Positions 43,409 through 53,264 of a DNA stretch of 64,000 nucleotides are shown here, one piece after another. Position numbers and translations under genes: made by a program. Origin of the DNA: Actinophytocola sp. (GTDB taxonomy: Bacteria; Actinomycetota; Actinomycetes; Mycobacteriales; Pseudonocardiaceae); the NCBI GenBank assembly GCA_009377395.1, contig WHUB01000001.1:18602-82601 (forward strand). Direction: 5' to 3'. Numbering within the stretch: the first letter of the stretch is position 1; each line of letters starts with the position of its first letter. Under the pieces are notes generated by a model. It saw only the letters and a list, made by a program, of their open reading frames with translations. It ran no database searches and was not told the origin of the DNA.

Positions 43409-44236
43409 ATGACGAGTGCCGCCCCGGATTCGCCGATCCCCGGCGTCGACCCGAACCAGGTGAGTGTCGCCCGGGTGTATGACGCCTTCCTCGGCGGCAA
43501 GGACAACTTCGAGGTCGACCGGCAAGTGCTCAAGATGGTGCGGGGCAAGGTGCCGGAGGCGCAGGACATGGCCACCGAGAACCGCACGTTCCTGATCAGG
43601 GCGGTGCGGTTCCTCGCCGGCCAGACCGGCATCGACCAGTTCCTCGACTGCGGCTCCGGCCTGCCGACGTCGGAGAACGTGCACCAGGTGGCGCAGCGGG
43701 TCAACCCGGAGGCGCGGGTCGTCTACATCGACAACGACCCGGTCGTGCTCGCGCACGGGCGAGCGCTGCTCGAGGAGAACGAGCTGACCCACTTCGCGGC
43801 GGCCGACATCTTCAAGCCGCAGGAGATCCTCCAGAACGACGTGGTGCGTAAGCACATCGACCTCGACAAGCCGCTGATCTTCCTGCAGGTCGGCACCTTC
43901 CAGCTCCACGACGGCCCGCGCGACGAGCCCGCCAAGATCATGCGGGAGTACATCGAGGCGCTGCCGTCCGGCTCCTACGTGGCGTTCAGCCACTTCTTCG
44001 ATCCGGAGAACGAGCACACCGAGACCGCGCGCAAGATGGAGGAGCAGTTCCTCGCCAGCCCGATGGGGCGGGGCACCTTCCGAACCCGGGCCGAGTGCGA
44101 GGAGATGCTGGCCGGCCTCGAGCTGATCGAGCCCGGTCTCGTGCTGTGCGCCGACTGGTGGCCGGACGGGCCGCGGCTCAAGCCGCTCAACTCGGTGCAG
44201 AACTGCTTCATCTGCGCCGTCGGCCGCAAGCCATAG
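43409..44236 (+). CDS. DUF574 SAM-dependent methyltransferase
   Basis: The 275-residue protein matches the DUF574 (PF04672) family: NQVSVARVYDAFLGGKDNFEVDR near the N-terminus, the SAM site FLDCGSGLPTSENVH, YIDNDPVVLAHGRALL and the C-terminal WWPDGP. The substrate is unknown for the family, which expands in Streptomyces and relatives and often lies near DUF397/DUF5753 genes, as here. CGAGG spaced six bases before ATG 43409 decides the start over a TTG at 43403. Confidence 0.9.
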   Translation: MTSAAPDSPIPGVDPNQVSVARVYDAFLGGKDNFEVDRQVLKMVRGKVPEAQDMATENRTFLIRAVRFLAGQTGIDQFLDCGSGLPTSENVHQVAQRVNPEARVVYIDNDPVVLAHGRALLEENELTHFAAADIFKPQEILQNDVVRKHIDLDKPLIFLQVGTFQLHDGPRDEPAKIMREYIEALPSGSYVAFSHFFDPENEHTETARKMEEQFLASPMGRGTFRTRAECEEMLAGLELIEPGLVLCADWWPDGPRLKPLNSVQNCFICAVGRKP

Positions 44237-44247
44237 TCACGGCGGCG

Positions 44248-44631
44248 CTACAGCCGCAGCAGAGGCAGCAGGTGGGAGAGGTCGGAGCGCGTGCCGGAAG
44301 CCGAAACCCTGCCGTCGGCGACCGCTGTCCGCCAGTCGGTCAGCCCGGTGGCGAGCAGCAGCCAGGTCTTCGGGTCAGTTTCGACCACATTGGACGGTGT
44401 TCCCCTGGTATGCCTCGGCCCTCCGACGCACTGGACGACAGCGAACGGCGGAACTCTGACCTCGACGCTGTTGCCCGGCGCGTCATGGGCGAGGGTGTGC
44501 AGGCTCAGCCGTACGGCGGTGGCGAGCTCTCGCCGTCGCGGCTGGTCGCCCTCGCCGGACAGCCAGTCCGACACGGACTCGACGGCGCGTCGCAACTCGG
44601 CCGGGTTCGGTGCGTGCCGTCGACCAGACAT
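44248..44631 (-). CDS. Sterol-carrier-like conserved protein (Rv0807-like)
   Basis: The 127-residue protein begins with a helix (PNPAELRRAVESVSDWLSG), continues with ATAVRLSLHTLAHDAPGNSVEVRVPPFAVVQ and ends TWLLLATGLTDWRTAVADGRVSASG. This alpha/beta arrangement, with the typical late TW-x-LATG-x-x-x-W segment, is seen in sterol-carrier-like proteins. Rv0807, similar in length, neighbours purF in M. tuberculosis, which supports the assignment. Ligand and role are unknown. It is convergent with the DUF574 gene. Confidence 0.72.
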   Translation of the reverse strand: MSGRRHAPNPAELRRAVESVSDWLSGEGDQPRRRELATAVRLSLHTLAHDAPGNSVEVRVPPFAVVQCVGGPRHTRGTPSNVVETDPKTWLLLATGLTDWRTAVADGRVSASGTRSDLSHLLPLLRL

Positions 44632-44684
44632 GGGGAATAGGATGATCGACGCTCAAGGGACGCCAGCAGTTGGGGGCGGTGACG

Positions 44685-45290
44685 ATGTCAGGCGATGACA
44701 CGGACAAGGTGGTACCAGGGAAGCCGCGACGGCAGCCGCCCATCACCGATTCGATGCGCGCCAACGCGCAACGCAACCCGAACTCGTGGCTGTACGTCAT
44801 CGACGAGGCGTTCGACCCGGACGGCGATGTGCCGGACTGGGCCGTCGTCGGGGCGTACCCGGTCAACGCGCGCGGCGAGATCGTCACCGACTTCCATCCC
44901 AACGAGGACTACCGGCCGTCGCCGCAGGCGCTCGGCTTTCCCACGCCGGACGGCGAGCTCGAGGAGCTGCTGCAGCTGGTGCGGACCGGGCACCGGCGGG
45001 TGTCCGACCTGCCGCCGGTGGTGCTGCGCTCGACGCTGTACGTCTACGCCGTGTCGCCGGATCAGGACAACCTCACCGGCTTCTACGACAAGCGCGGCCG
45101 GATCGTGGTCCCCGCCTACACCCGGCGTTCCATGATCCCGGCCGAGTGGCCGAGCTCGCGCACCCTGACGGGGCGGCAGATCCTGCCGCAGCTCGCCGGG
45201 CATCCGCTCGCGATCAACCCGGACGGGCTCGTCACCGCCGTCGTGCCGGTCGAGCATCTGGAGGCGGCCGTGCGGCGCCGTCGCCGCTGA
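44685..45290 (+). CDS. Type VII secretion system-associated protein
   Basis: The 201-residue protein contains MRANAQRNPNSWLYVIDEAFDPDGDVPDWAVVGAY split over two elements, VNARGEIVTDFHPNEDYRPSP and a C-terminal ILPQLAGHPLAINPDGLVTAVVP. This resembles the family named type VII secretion-associated in actinobacteria, but no ESX component is in the window, so the name is only a family label. GGGGG just before supports ATG 44685. It is cytoplasmic by sequence. Confidence 0.65.
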   Translation: MSGDDTDKVVPGKPRRQPPITDSMRANAQRNPNSWLYVIDEAFDPDGDVPDWAVVGAYPVNARGEIVTDFHPNEDYRPSPQALGFPTPDGELEELLQLVRTGHRRVSDLPPVVLRSTLYVYAVSPDQDNLTGFYDKRGRIVVPAYTRRSMIPAEWPSSRTLTGRQILPQLAGHPLAINPDGLVTAVVPVEHLEAAVRRRRR

Positions 45291-45506
45291 CCGACCGATC
45301 AAGCGAGAACCGATCGCGTCGGTGCGTGTGGGGGTGAACATCCGGTCGCTCTCGCGGTTCGACTCGGCGTGACAGCGGCGAAAATCGGCCACGATCGGGT
45401 CATTTGTCATGCGAGAAGGCGACACTGCCGACCTGCTCCGTCACAATCGCGATCGGACGGCTGCTGCCGGGTGCCGTTTCGTCGATGAGCGCGGAGGGGA
45501 GATCGC

Positions 45507-46343
45507 ATGACGGCCACGCGACGGCGGCTGGGGCGCCACGCGACGATCACGGTGCTCGCTGTGATCGCACTGGCCTGCTCCTCACTGCTCGTCGCACCGG
45601 CCGCAAGCGCCGGGGCGATCGCGGAGTACATCCACCGGCACGACCACCCCCTGGGATCGCAGATCGTCAAGCACGAACGCTCGCAGCAGCAGGCCGCCGC
45701 CGACGACGATGCCAGCGAACCGGACGGCCTCGAGGGCATCGACGTGAGCGGCTGGCAGGGCGAGGTCGACTGGCAGCACTGGTGGGAACAGGGCAAGCGG
45801 TTCGCCTACGTCAAGGCCACCGAGGGCACCGGGTACACGAACCCGTACTTCACGCAGCAGTACGACGGCTCCTACGACGTCGGCATGATCAGGGGCGCCT
45901 ACCACTTCGCGCTGCCGGACCGGTCCTCCGGCGCGACGCAGGCGACCTACTTCGTCGAGCGCGGCGGCGAATGGTCATCGGACGGCAAGACGCTGCCGGG
46001 CGCGCTCGATCTGGAGTACAACCCGTACGGCGCGACCTGCTACGGCAAGAGCCAGCGGGCCATGCGGTCGTGGATCGCCGACTTCCACGACACCTACCAC
46101 GAGATCACCGGCCGGTACCCGGTGATCTACACGTCGGCGAGCTGGTGGAACACCTGCGTCGGTGACGGCCACGGTTTCGAGGACACCGTGTCGATGTGGG
46201 TGGCGCGCTACTCCGACGAGGTCGGCGAGATGCCCGCGGGGTGGGACTTCCACACGTTCTGGCAGTACACCAACCACCCCATCGACCAGAATGTCTTCAA
46301 CGGCAGCCGGGCCCAGCTCAGGGCGCTCGCCAGCGGCGATTAG
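45507..46343 (+). CDS. Secreted GH25 muramidase (lysozyme M1 type)
   Basis: The 278-residue protein has a signal peptide (hydrophobic 14-34, ending APAASA) and a short charged spacer. The GH25 barrel follows: GIDVSGWQG with the first acid, FAYVKATEG, RGAYHFALP and LDLEYN with the second acid, then YTSASWWNTCVG. It cleaves the MurNAc-GlcNAc bonds of peptidoglycan outside the cell. Two cysteines may form a disulfide. GGAGGGGAG supports the ATG. The 216-base upstream gap shows no recognisable riboswitch. Confidence 0.92.
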   Translation: MTATRRRLGRHATITVLAVIALACSSLLVAPAASAGAIAEYIHRHDHPLGSQIVKHERSQQQAAADDDASEPDGLEGIDVSGWQGEVDWQHWWEQGKRFAYVKATEGTGYTNPYFTQQYDGSYDVGMIRGAYHFALPDRSSGATQATYFVERGGEWSSDGKTLPGALDLEYNPYGATCYGKSQRAMRSWIADFHDTYHEITGRYPVIYTSASWWNTCVGDGHGFEDTVSMWVARYSDEVGEMPAGWDFHTFWQYTNHPIDQNVFNGSRAQLRALASGD

Positions 46344-46429
46344 GTGACCCCGTAAAGTCTCTTGGGGAGACCTGCCAGCGCGCTGCGGGCCGCCCGACTC
46401 CGTAACCGAGCCTGGAAACCGGAGGAGCG

Positions 46430-47761
46430 ATGGGTCTCGATTCGCTGCACGACCTGGTCGATGCCAACGACGTCTCCGGCATGAAGCAGTGGCTGGACGA
46501 TCATCCGCCGCACGTCGTCGCCGACGAGCTCGGCCGGAGCGAGACGATCACCGCGGTGCTGCTGTTCCGGTTGCTCGACAAGGACCACGCGCTCGCCGTC
46601 TTCGAGGAGCTGGACCCGGTCGACCAGCAGAAGGTCCTGTCCGGCCTGCGCGACAAGGCGTTCTACGAGCTGGTCGAGGCGATGGACCCCGACGACCGCG
46701 CGCGGTTGTTAGGCGAGGCCCCCGCCAAGTTCACCCAGCGCGTGCTCGCCGGACTGTCGCACGAGCAGCGGTCGATGACCGCGCGGCTGCTCGGCTACGA
46801 GGACGGCACCGTCGGGCGCATCATGAGCCCCGCCGTGCTGGTGCTGCGCGGTGAGCTGACCGCCAAGCAGGCGCTCAAGGTGGTGCGCGAGCGTGGCGAG
46901 AACGCCGAGACCGTCTACACCCTGCCCGTGGTCGACAACAGCCGCCGTTACCAGGGCGTCGTGACGCTGCGGGAGCTCGTGCTGGGCGGGCAGGACACGC
47001 TGGTGTCCGACATCGCCAACACCGAGAAGCCGATCGTGCGCGCCACGGAGGACGCCGAGGCGGCCGCCCGGCTGATGCAGGACGCCAACCTGCTCGCGCT
47101 GGTCGTCGTCGACAGCGAGGACCGGGTGATCGGCGTGGTCACCATCGACGACGCCTTCGAGGTCATCGAGGCGGCTGACACCGAGGACGTCGCGCGGCAG
47201 TCGGCGACGACGCCGTGGATCGGGCACTACATGGCGGCCAGCGTGGTGCAGCTCGCGCGCTCGCGGGTGGTGTGGCTGCTGCTGCTGATCGTGGCCGCGT
47301 CGCTGACCGTCGGCGTGCTGCAGGCGTTCCAGGCCACGTTGTCGCAGGTGGTGCAGCTCGCGTCGTTCATCCCGCTGCTGGTCGGCACCGGTGGCAACAG
47401 CGGCGCGCAGTCGGCGACGGCGGCGGTGCGCGCCCTCGCGGTCGGTGAGGTGCGCAGCAGCGACGTGTTGCGGGTGGCGTTCCGGGAGTCGCGGGTGGGG
47501 CTGCTGGTCGGGCTCACGCTCGCGGTGGTCGCGTTCGTGTTCGGCGTGACGATCGCGGGCAGCAGTGTCGCGATCGCGGTGTCGCTGTCGCTGGTGGTGA
47601 TCTGCGTGTGGGCGGCGGTGATCGGCGGCACCATGCCGCTGCTCGCCAAGCGCGTCGGCATCGACCCGGCCGTCGTGTCCGCGCCGCTGGTCACCACGCT
47701 CGTCGACGCGACCGGGCTGATCATCTACTTCCTGATCGCCCGCGCCGTGCTCGGCATCTGA
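46430..47761 (+). CDS. mgtE: Magnesium transporter MgtE
   Basis: The 443-residue protein has the MgtE layout: an N-terminal helical superfamily domain (FEELDPVDQQKVLSGL, MDPDDRARLLGEAP), two CBS domains (about 130-250), a plug helix and five transmembrane helices. The transmembrane part includes the selectivity region PLLVGTGGNSGAQSATAAVRALA and the family-typical PLVTTLVDATGLIIYF. It carries magnesium into the cell and closes when cytosolic magnesium rises. CCGGAGGAG supports the ATG. A small GTCTC/GAGAC hairpin lies upstream, but no M-box riboswitch is visible. Confidence 0.95.
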   Translation: MGLDSLHDLVDANDVSGMKQWLDDHPPHVVADELGRSETITAVLLFRLLDKDHALAVFEELDPVDQQKVLSGLRDKAFYELVEAMDPDDRARLLGEAPAKFTQRVLAGLSHEQRSMTARLLGYEDGTVGRIMSPAVLVLRGELTAKQALKVVRERGENAETVYTLPVVDNSRRYQGVVTLRELVLGGQDTLVSDIANTEKPIVRATEDAEAAARLMQDANLLALVVVDSEDRVIGVVTIDDAFEVIEAADTEDVARQSATTPWIGHYMAASVVQLARSRVVWLLLLIVAASLTVGVLQAFQATLSQVVQLASFIPLLVGTGGNSGAQSATAAVRALAVGEVRSSDVLRVAFRESRVGLLVGLTLAVVAFVFGVTIAGSSVAIAVSLSLVVICVWAAVIGGTMPLLAKRVGIDPAVVSAPLVTTLVDATGLIIYFLIARAVLGI

Positions 47762-47797
47762 GCTTGCTTGTAATACGTGCGTGTTACACTATGACCC

Positions 47798-48089
47798 GTG
47801 GTGGCGGGTGAGGACGACTACGACGGCGTACCGTACGCCGATCTGGTGTTCGCCGAGGTCGACTGGTCCGAAGCGGCCGAACACATCCGCCAACGCAGTG
47901 GCCGTAAAGGCCGACCTAACGAACTCGATATCGCCGAGCGCACCCAGCCGAGACGAACCCCGCCAGCCCGGCCGACTGTTGAAGGTGATCGTGGCCCCCA
48001 AAGATCATCCACCGGCCGGACGATGGTGGGGAGCAACCGCGATGGACGCCAACGACGCCGACCGGAAACGCTACGAGGAGGAACCATGA
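47798..48089 (+). pseudogene. Frameshifted toxin-like gene
   Basis: The frame from GTG 47798 encodes AGEDDYDGVPYADLVFAEVD and WSEAAEHIRQRSGRKGRPNE, then loses sense at about 47940-47975. The following conserved part (PGRLLKVIVAPKDHPPAGRW, WGATAMDANDADRKRYEEEP) is in a different frame ending at TGA 48089, which overlaps the antitoxin ATG by four bases. The total is 292 bases, one more than a multiple of three, so a frameshift or small deletion has broken it. Because of the shift, the N-terminal frame now runs open into the antitoxin. The toxin family is not firmly identified; the layout is toxin first, ribbon-helix-helix antitoxin second. Confidence 0.6.
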
Positions 48090-48412
48090 ACAACATCCGA
48101 GAGCAACTGGCGGCCGAGGCGGCCGAGGCCGAGGCCCGCAAGGACGAAGACCCAGGCCGCATGCATCGCGCTCGCACCCAGGCTACGACCAGCAGCGTCT
48201 ACACCGTGCGTATGCCTGCCGACCGGATCGAGGAACTACGTTCCCTCGCCGCCCAGCGCGGCGAGCAGCCCTCCGCACTGATGCGCCGCTGGGTACTCGA
48301 ACGCCTCGATACCGAACGCGACCACGAACCCGACCTCACCGACGTCCGGCGCACTCTCCACGAGGCCCTGACTACTCTCGACAACATCGAACAGCACCGC
48401 ACCGCCAGCTGA
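48086..48412 (+). CDS. Ribbon-helix-helix antitoxin-like protein
   Basis: The 108-residue protein has a polar helical N-terminus (REQLAAEAAEAEARKDEDPG), then a ribbon-helix-helix-like segment (SSVYTVRMPADRIEELRSLA, AQRGEQPSALMRRWVLERLD) and an acidic tail. Such proteins bind their own promoter and neutralise a partner toxin. GAGGAGG precedes the ATG. The upstream toxin-like gene is frameshifted, so this antitoxin may be orphaned. An open frame from 47798 could also yield a 204-residue fusion. It is convergent with purL, seven bases apart. Confidence 0.75.
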   Translation: MNNIREQLAAEAAEAEARKDEDPGRMHRARTQATTSSVYTVRMPADRIEELRSLAAQRGEQPSALMRRWVLERLDTERDHEPDLTDVRRTLHEALTTLDNIEQHRTAS

Positions 48413-48419
48413 CACACCC

Positions 48420-50699
48420 TCAGTCGAACAGGGCGGGCAGCGTGCCCTCCCATGCGGTGCGCAGCTCATCGAGCGGGAACGTCGCGACGTCCTGGATCTC
48501 GAGCGAGTCCGATTCCGGGACGACGACGCCGGTCCTGCGCCACGGGAGGCCCCGGGCGGAGCACAGCTCGGTGAACCGCAGCTCCTCGCTGCGGGGCACC
48601 GCGACCAGCACCCGGCCCGCCGACTCGGAGAACAGCTGCACGAACGGGTCCAGGTCCGGGTCGAGCACCACTCGCGCCCCGGTCTGGCCGATCAGCGCCA
48701 TCTCGACCACGGTCTGCGCGAGGCCGCCCTCGGAGAGGTCGTGTGCCGCCGAGACCATGCCGTCGCGCGAGCCGGCCACCAGGATCTGGGCGAGCAGCTT
48801 CTCCCGCGCCAGGTCGACCTCGGGCGAGGTGCCGCCGAGATGGCCGTGCACCACGTGCGCCCACTCCGAGCCGCCGAGCTCCTCGCGCGTCTCGCCGAGC
48901 AGGATCAGCGACTCGCCCGCCTCGTTGCCGAACCCGGTCGGGATCCGCCTGCGGACGTCGTCGATCACGCCGAGCACGCCGACGACCGGCGTCGGCAGGA
49001 TCGCGGTGTCGCCGGTCTGGTTGTAGAAGCTGACGTTGCCGCCGGTGACCGGGATGCCCAGCTCGCGGCAGCCCTCGGCGAGGCCCTTGACGGCCTGCTC
49101 GAACTGCCACATCACGCCGGGATCTTCCGGCGAGCCGAAGTTCAGGCAGTTGGTCACGCCCAGCGGCGTCGCGCCGCCGGTGGCGACGTTGCGGTACGCC
49201 TCCGCCAGCGCGAGCTGCGTGCCGGTGTAGGGGTCGAGCTTGACGAACCGGCCGTTGCAGTCGGTCGCGGCCGCGACGCCGCGCCAGGTCTCCTCGTCGA
49301 TGCGGATCATGCCGGAGTCACACGGCTGCGCCAGCACCGTGCCGCCCCGCACATAGCGGTCGTACTGCTGCGTTACCCACTCCCGCGACGCCAGGTTGGG
49401 CGAGGAGATCATGGTCAGGATCGTCTCCCGCAGCTCCTCCGGCGTGCTCGGGCGCGGCAGCAGGTCCGGCGTCGCGGACCGCAGCACGTCCTGCTCGGTC
49501 GGCCGTTCGAACGGCCGGTGGTACTCGGGGCCCTGGTGCGCCACGGTGCGCGGCGGGACGTCGACCACGGTCTCGCCGTGCCAGGTGATGACCAGGTTGT
49601 CGCCGTCGGTGACCTCGCCGATCTCGGTGGCGATGACGTCCCACTTGCGGCAGACCCGCAGGAACGCCTCGACGTCCTCGGGCTTGACGACCGCGCACAT
49701 GCGTTCCTGCGACTCGCTGGACAGGATCTCGGCCGGCGTCATGCCGGTTGCCCGCAGCGGCACCCGGTCGAGCTCGACCCGCATGCCGCCGTCGCCGGCG
49801 CTGGCCAGCTCGCTGGTGGCGCAGGAGAGCCCGGCGCCGCCGAGGTCCTGGATGCCGACCACGATGCCCTCGCGGTACAGCTCCATGCAGCACTCGATCA
49901 GCACCTTCTCGGTGAACGGATCCCCGACCTGGACGCTGGGGAGTTTCTTGCGCCCGGTGCCCGACTCGTCGCCGCTGAACGTCTCCGAGGCGAGCACCGA
50001 GACGCCGCCGATGCCGTCGAGGCCGGTGCGGGCGCCGAACAGCATGACCTTGTTGCCGACGCCGGACGCGTGCGCCAGGTGCAGGTCTTCGCTGCGCATC
50101 GCGCCGATGCACATCGCGTTGACCAGCGGGTTGCCCTGGTAGGAGGGGTCGAAGACGACCTCGCCGCCGATGTTCGGCAGGCCGAGGCAGTTGCCGTAGC
50201 CGCCGATGCCCGCGACGACGCCGGGCAGCACCCGCTTGGTGTCCGGGTGGTCGGCCGCGCCGAACCGCAGCGGGTCGAGCACCGCGAGCGGGCGGGCTCC
50301 CATCGCGATGATGTCGCGCACGATGCCGCCGACGCCGGTCGCCGCGCCCTGGTACGGCTCCACATAGGACGGGTGGTTGTGCGACTCCACCTTGAACGTG
50401 ACCGCCCAGCCGTCGCCGACGTCGACGACGCCCGCGTTCTCACCGATGCCCGCCAGCATCTTGGCGCGCATCTCCTCGGTGGTGTTCTCCTGCCAGTAGT
50501 GCCAGTGCACCTTGGAGGACTTGTAGGAGCAGTGCTCGCTCCACATCACCGAGTACATCGCCAGCTCGGCGTCGGTCGGCCTGCGGCCGAGGATCTCGCG
50601 GATCCGGGCGTACTCGTCTTCCTTCAGGCCGAGCTCCGCCCACGGCAGCGCGGTGTCCGGAGTGGACTCGGCGTGCTTGACAGAATCCAGCGTTGTCAC
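48420..50699 (-). CDS. purL: Phosphoribosylformylglycinamidine synthase subunit PurL
   Basis: The 759-residue protein is the small-type Pur[13 protein letters not shown] near residue 55, [36 protein letters not shown] and a second PurM-like half ([28 protein letters not shown]). It makes FGAM from FGAR using ammonia channelled from PurQ, with PurS as bridge. The GTG at 50699 overlaps the purQ stop by four bases (GTGA). It is last in purSQL. Confidence 0.97.
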   Translation of the reverse strand: MTTLDSVKHAESTPDTALPWAELGLKEDEYARIREILGRRPTDAELAMYSVMWSEHCSYKSSKVHWHYWQENTTEEMRAKMLAGIGENAGVVDVGDGWAVTFKVESHNHPSYVEPYQGAATGVGGIVRDIIAMGARPLAVLDPLRFGAADHPDTKRVLPGVVAGIGGYGNCLGLPNIGGEVVFDPSYQGNPLVNAMCIGAMRSEDLHLAHASGVGNKVMLFGARTGLDGIGGVSVLASETFSGDESGTGRKKLPSVQVGDPFTEKVLIECCMELYREGIVVGIQDLGGAGLSCATSELASAGDGGMRVELDRVPLRATGMTPAEILSSESQERMCAVVKPEDVEAFLRVCRKWDVIATEIGEVTDGDNLVITWHGETVVDVPPRTVAHQGPEYHRPFERPTEQDVLRSATPDLLPRPSTPEELRETILTMISSPNLASREWVTQQYDRYVRGGTVLAQPCDSGMIRIDEETWRGVAAATDCNGRFVKLDPYTGTQLALAEAYRNVATGGATPLGVTNCLNFGSPEDPGVMWQFEQAVKGLAEGCRELGIPVTGGNVSFYNQTGDTAILPTPVVGVLGVIDDVRRRIPTGFGNEAGESLILLGETREELGGSEWAHVVHGHLGGTSPEVDLAREKLLAQILVAGSRDGMVSAAHDLSEGGLAQTVVEMALIGQTGARVVLDPDLDPFVQLFSESAGRVLVAVPRSEELRFTELCSARGLPWRRTGVVVPESDSLEIQDVATFPLDELRTAWEGTLPALFD

Positions 50700-51379
50700 G
50701 CGGCGGCTCCCTGGAGCGCGTCGAGTGCGGACAGGAACATGCCGAGGCCGTCGTCGCTCGGGCCGGTGAGCGCGTCGATGGCGTGCTCGGGATGCGGCAT
50801 CAAGCCCACGATGCGGCCGTCTCGGCTGCTGATGCCCGCGATGTCGCGGCGAGAGCCGTTCGGGTTCCCGCCGACATACCGGAACACCACCCGGCCGTCG
50901 CCTTCCAGCGCGTCCAGCGTCGCCTCGTCGGCCATGTAGGCGCCCTCGCCGTTCTTGACCGGGACCAGGATCTCCGCGCCGGGCTCGTACCGGGTGGTCC
51001 ACGCCGTCGACGTGTTCTCCACCCGCAGCCACTGGTCGCGGCAGACGAAGTGCAGCTTGTGGTTGCGCACCAGCGCGCCGGGCAGCAGCCCCGCCTCGCA
51101 CAGGATCTGGAAGCCGTTGCAGATGCCGAGCACCGGCATGCCGCCGCGCGCCGCGTCGACGACCTTGGCCATCACGGGCGCGAACCGCGCGATCGCGCCC
51201 GCGCGCAGGTAGTCGCCGTAGGAGAAGCCACCGGGCACCACCACCGCGTCGACGCCCTTGAGGTCGTGGTCGCCGTGCCACAGCGACACAGCCTCGATGT
51301 CCGCGTACTTCACGGCGCGGGCCGCGTCGATGTCGTCCAGCGTGCCCGGGAAGGTGATGACGCCGATCCGCGCCGTCAT
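50696..51379 (-). CDS. purQ: Phosphoribosylformylglycinamidine synthase subunit PurQ
   Basis: The 227-residue class-I glutamine amidotransferase has the oxyanion motif [13 protein letters not shown], nucleophile C87 in GICNGFQIL, and catalytic His/Glu in MPHPEHA. It supplies ammonia to PurL. Start and stop overlap purS and purL by four bases each, a tightly coupled operon. Confidence 0.97.
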   Translation of the reverse strand: MTARIGVITFPGTLDDIDAARAVKYADIEAVSLWHGDHDLKGVDAVVVPGGFSYGDYLRAGAIARFAPVMAKVVDAARGGMPVLGICNGFQILCEAGLLPGALVRNHKLHFVCRDQWLRVENTSTAWTTRYEPGAEILVPVKNGEGAYMADEATLDALEGDGRVVFRYVGGNPNGSRRDIAGISSRDGRIVGLMPHPEHAIDALTGPSDDGLGMFLSALDALQGAAA

Positions 51380-51615
51380 TCCGCCACCCGCCGGACGACG
51401 AAGTCCTCGATCACCGGGTTGGACAAGAATCCCTCCGCGATCTTGGCGAGCGTGTCGTCGTCGACCGAGTCGTCGACCTCCAGCTCGAAATGCTTGCCCT
51501 GACGGACATCGCTCACGCCGTCGAACCCGAGGCGAGGGAGCGCGCGGGCGACCGCCTGTCCCTGCGGGTCGAGGATCTCGGGCTTCGGCATGACGTCGAC
51601 GACGACTTTGGCCAC
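51376..51615 (-). CDS. purS: Phosphoribosylformylglycinamidine synthase subunit PurS
   Basis: The 79-residue PurS has the expected [20 protein letters not shown] and [19 protein letters not shown], ending in the second short helix. It bridges PurL and PurQ. AGCTGTCACGTG upstream is a poor ribosome site, but length and overlap fit. It is first in purSQL and divergent from the subtilisin gene. Confidence 0.95.
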   Translation of the reverse strand: MAKVVVDVMPKPEILDPQGQAVARALPRLGFDGVSDVRQGKHFELEVDDSVDDDTLAKIAEGFLSNPVIEDFVVRRVAE

Positions 51616-51839
51616 GTGACAGCTCCGGGTTTCGGGGGTCCTATCGACGCCGACAGCCTACCTGGCCTGCGGATTCCGACCGCTGCCGAGGCGTCCCGGC
51701 CGCGACGTGCGTCACGCTCCGCAACACCACGGTCAGGTGATGTCGGCGTCCGATCCGGCGAAGTCGGCTGCCCCGGCAGGCGGTGGCGCTTAGGGTCCGG
51801 CTGGCAGTTTGTGACCGACCGGGCTTGGAGGACGCCGCC

Positions 51840-53264
51840 GTGATCGCATGGCCCGCCGCCGGGCGACGTCTGATCGCCGGGCTCATCGCCGTGGCGCTCG
51901 TGTCGCTGCTCACCAGTGCCGTCACCGCCAAGCAGGCGGCGGCCGAGGCAGCCGCGCCGCACTGGGAGCCCGGCCTTCGCTCCTACGTCGTCATCAGCGA
52001 GCGCGGCGACGCGGGCCCTGCGAAGCGGGCGGTGCTCTCCCACGGCGGGTCGGTGTTCGCCGCGTACCCGGAGATCGGCGTCGTCGTCGCGCACGCGACG
52101 GGCGAGAACTTCGCGAGCGCGGTCCGGCAGGCGCCCGGCGTCCAGCAGGCGGGCGCCACCCGCACCTCCGACGTCCCGAAGCAGGCGTACGCGCCCGGCA
52201 TCCCGCCGAGGCCACCCCAGCAGACGCCGTTCGGCCCCGAGCCGCGGACGTGGAACATGACCCAGATCGGTGCCGGGAAGTCGCCGTCGTCCGGGTCGCG
52301 CGACGTCCTCGTCGGCGTGCTCGACACCGGCGTCGACGGGGAGCACGCCGAGCTGGACGACGCCTTCGACGCGAGCGAGTCGGCGTCCTGCGCCTACGGC
52401 ACGCTCGACCGGCGTGACGGCGCGTGGCGAGACACCGACTCGCACGGCACCCACACCGCGGGCACCATCGCGGCGGCCCGGGACGGGGCCGGCGTCGTGG
52501 GCGTGGCGCCCGGCGTCAGGATCGCGTCGGTGCGCCTCGCCGAGGAGCCGAGCGGGCTGTTCTTCCCGGAGAACGCGATCTGCGCGTTCATGTTCGCCGC
52601 CCACCAGGGCTTCGACGTCACCAACAACAGCTACTACGTCGACCCCTGGCAGTTCCTCTGCCGCGGCAACCCCGACCAGGCCGCGATCATCGAGGCGGTG
52701 CGCCGCGCGGCCGGCTACGCCCAGCGGCACGGCGTGCTGCACGTGGCCGCCGCGGGCAACTCGAACTACAACCTCGCCAACAAGACGACCGACAGCTCCA
52801 GCCCGGACGACTCCCGGCCCATCCCCGACCGGCCGCTGAGCTCCGCGTGCATCGACGTGCCTAGCGAGCTGCCCGGCGTCGTCACCGTGTCGGCCACCGG
52901 CAAGGAGAAGCGCAAGGCGTCGTACTCCAACTACGGCGCGGGCATCGTCGACATCACCGCGCCGGGCGGTGACCCCGGGTTGCAGGACAAGGGCGTGCTC
53001 TCCACGGTGCCCGGCGGCCGGTACCTCTACAAGGCGGGGACGTCGATGGCGACGCCGCACGTCACCGGGGTCGCCGCGCTGCTGGCGAGCGCGTACCCCG
53101 AGGCGACACCGGCGCAGCTGCGGCAGCGCATGGCCGCCCAGGCGCGTGATCTCCCCTGCCCCGCCGACGACCGCTGCGTCGGCACCGCCGAGCGCAACTC
53201 CTTCTACGGCGAGGGCATCGTCAACGCCGCGGCGGCCGCCGGGCTGCTGCGGATCTTGCGTTAG
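51840..53264 (+). CDS. Secreted subtilisin-like serine peptidase (S8)
   Basis: The 474-residue enzyme has an N-terminal signal/anchor (LIAGLIAVALVSLLTSAVTA, about residues 10-30), a prodomain-like beta region (SYVVISERGDAGPAKRAVL) and the S8 domain with triad D162 (LDTGVDG), H202 (DSHGTHTAGT) and S402 (GTSMATPH). The oxyanion Asn is in AAAGNSN. Four cysteines are present in the mature part. GGAGG eight bases before GTG 51840 decides the start. It is a secreted protease of unknown substrate; its stop overlaps the convergent dehydrogenase gene by four bases. Confidence 0.92.
   Translation: MIAWPAAGRRLIAGLIAVALVSLLTSAVTAKQAAAEAAAPHWEPGLRSYVVISERGDAGPAKRAVLSHGGSVFAAYPEIGVVVAHATGENFASAVRQAPGVQQAGATRTSDVPKQAYAPGIPPRPPQQTPFGPEPRTWNMTQIGAGKSPSSGSRDVLVGVLDTGVDGEHAELDDAFDASESASCAYGTLDRRDGAWRDTDSHGTHTAGTIAAARDGAGVVGVAPGVRIASVRLAEEPSGLFFPENAICAFMFAAHQGFDVTNNSYYVDPWQFLCRGNPDQAAIIEAVRRAAGYAQRHGVLHVAAAGNSNYNLANKTTDSSSPDDSRPIPDRPLSSACIDVPSELPGVVTVSATGKEKRKASYSNYGAGIVDITAPGGDPGLQDKGVLSTVPGGRYLYKAGTSMATPHVTGVAALLASAYPEATPAQLRQRMAAQARDLPCPADDRCVGTAERNSFYGEGIVNAAAAAGLLRILR

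Noticed and set aside
44685-45290. Part of an ESX/type VII secretion locus
   Set aside because: Neighbours are unrelated and no EccC, EccD, MycP or WXG100 genes are present; the family name alone does not show a secretion locus.
46344-46429. Magnesium M-box riboswitch before mgtE
   Set aside because: The leader is only 86 bases and contains just a small hairpin; none of the M-box conserved parts is seen.
50700-51281. Long N-terminal extension of PurL
   Set aside because: It reads through purQ in the wrong frame; the GTG at 50699 overlaps the purQ stop as expected.
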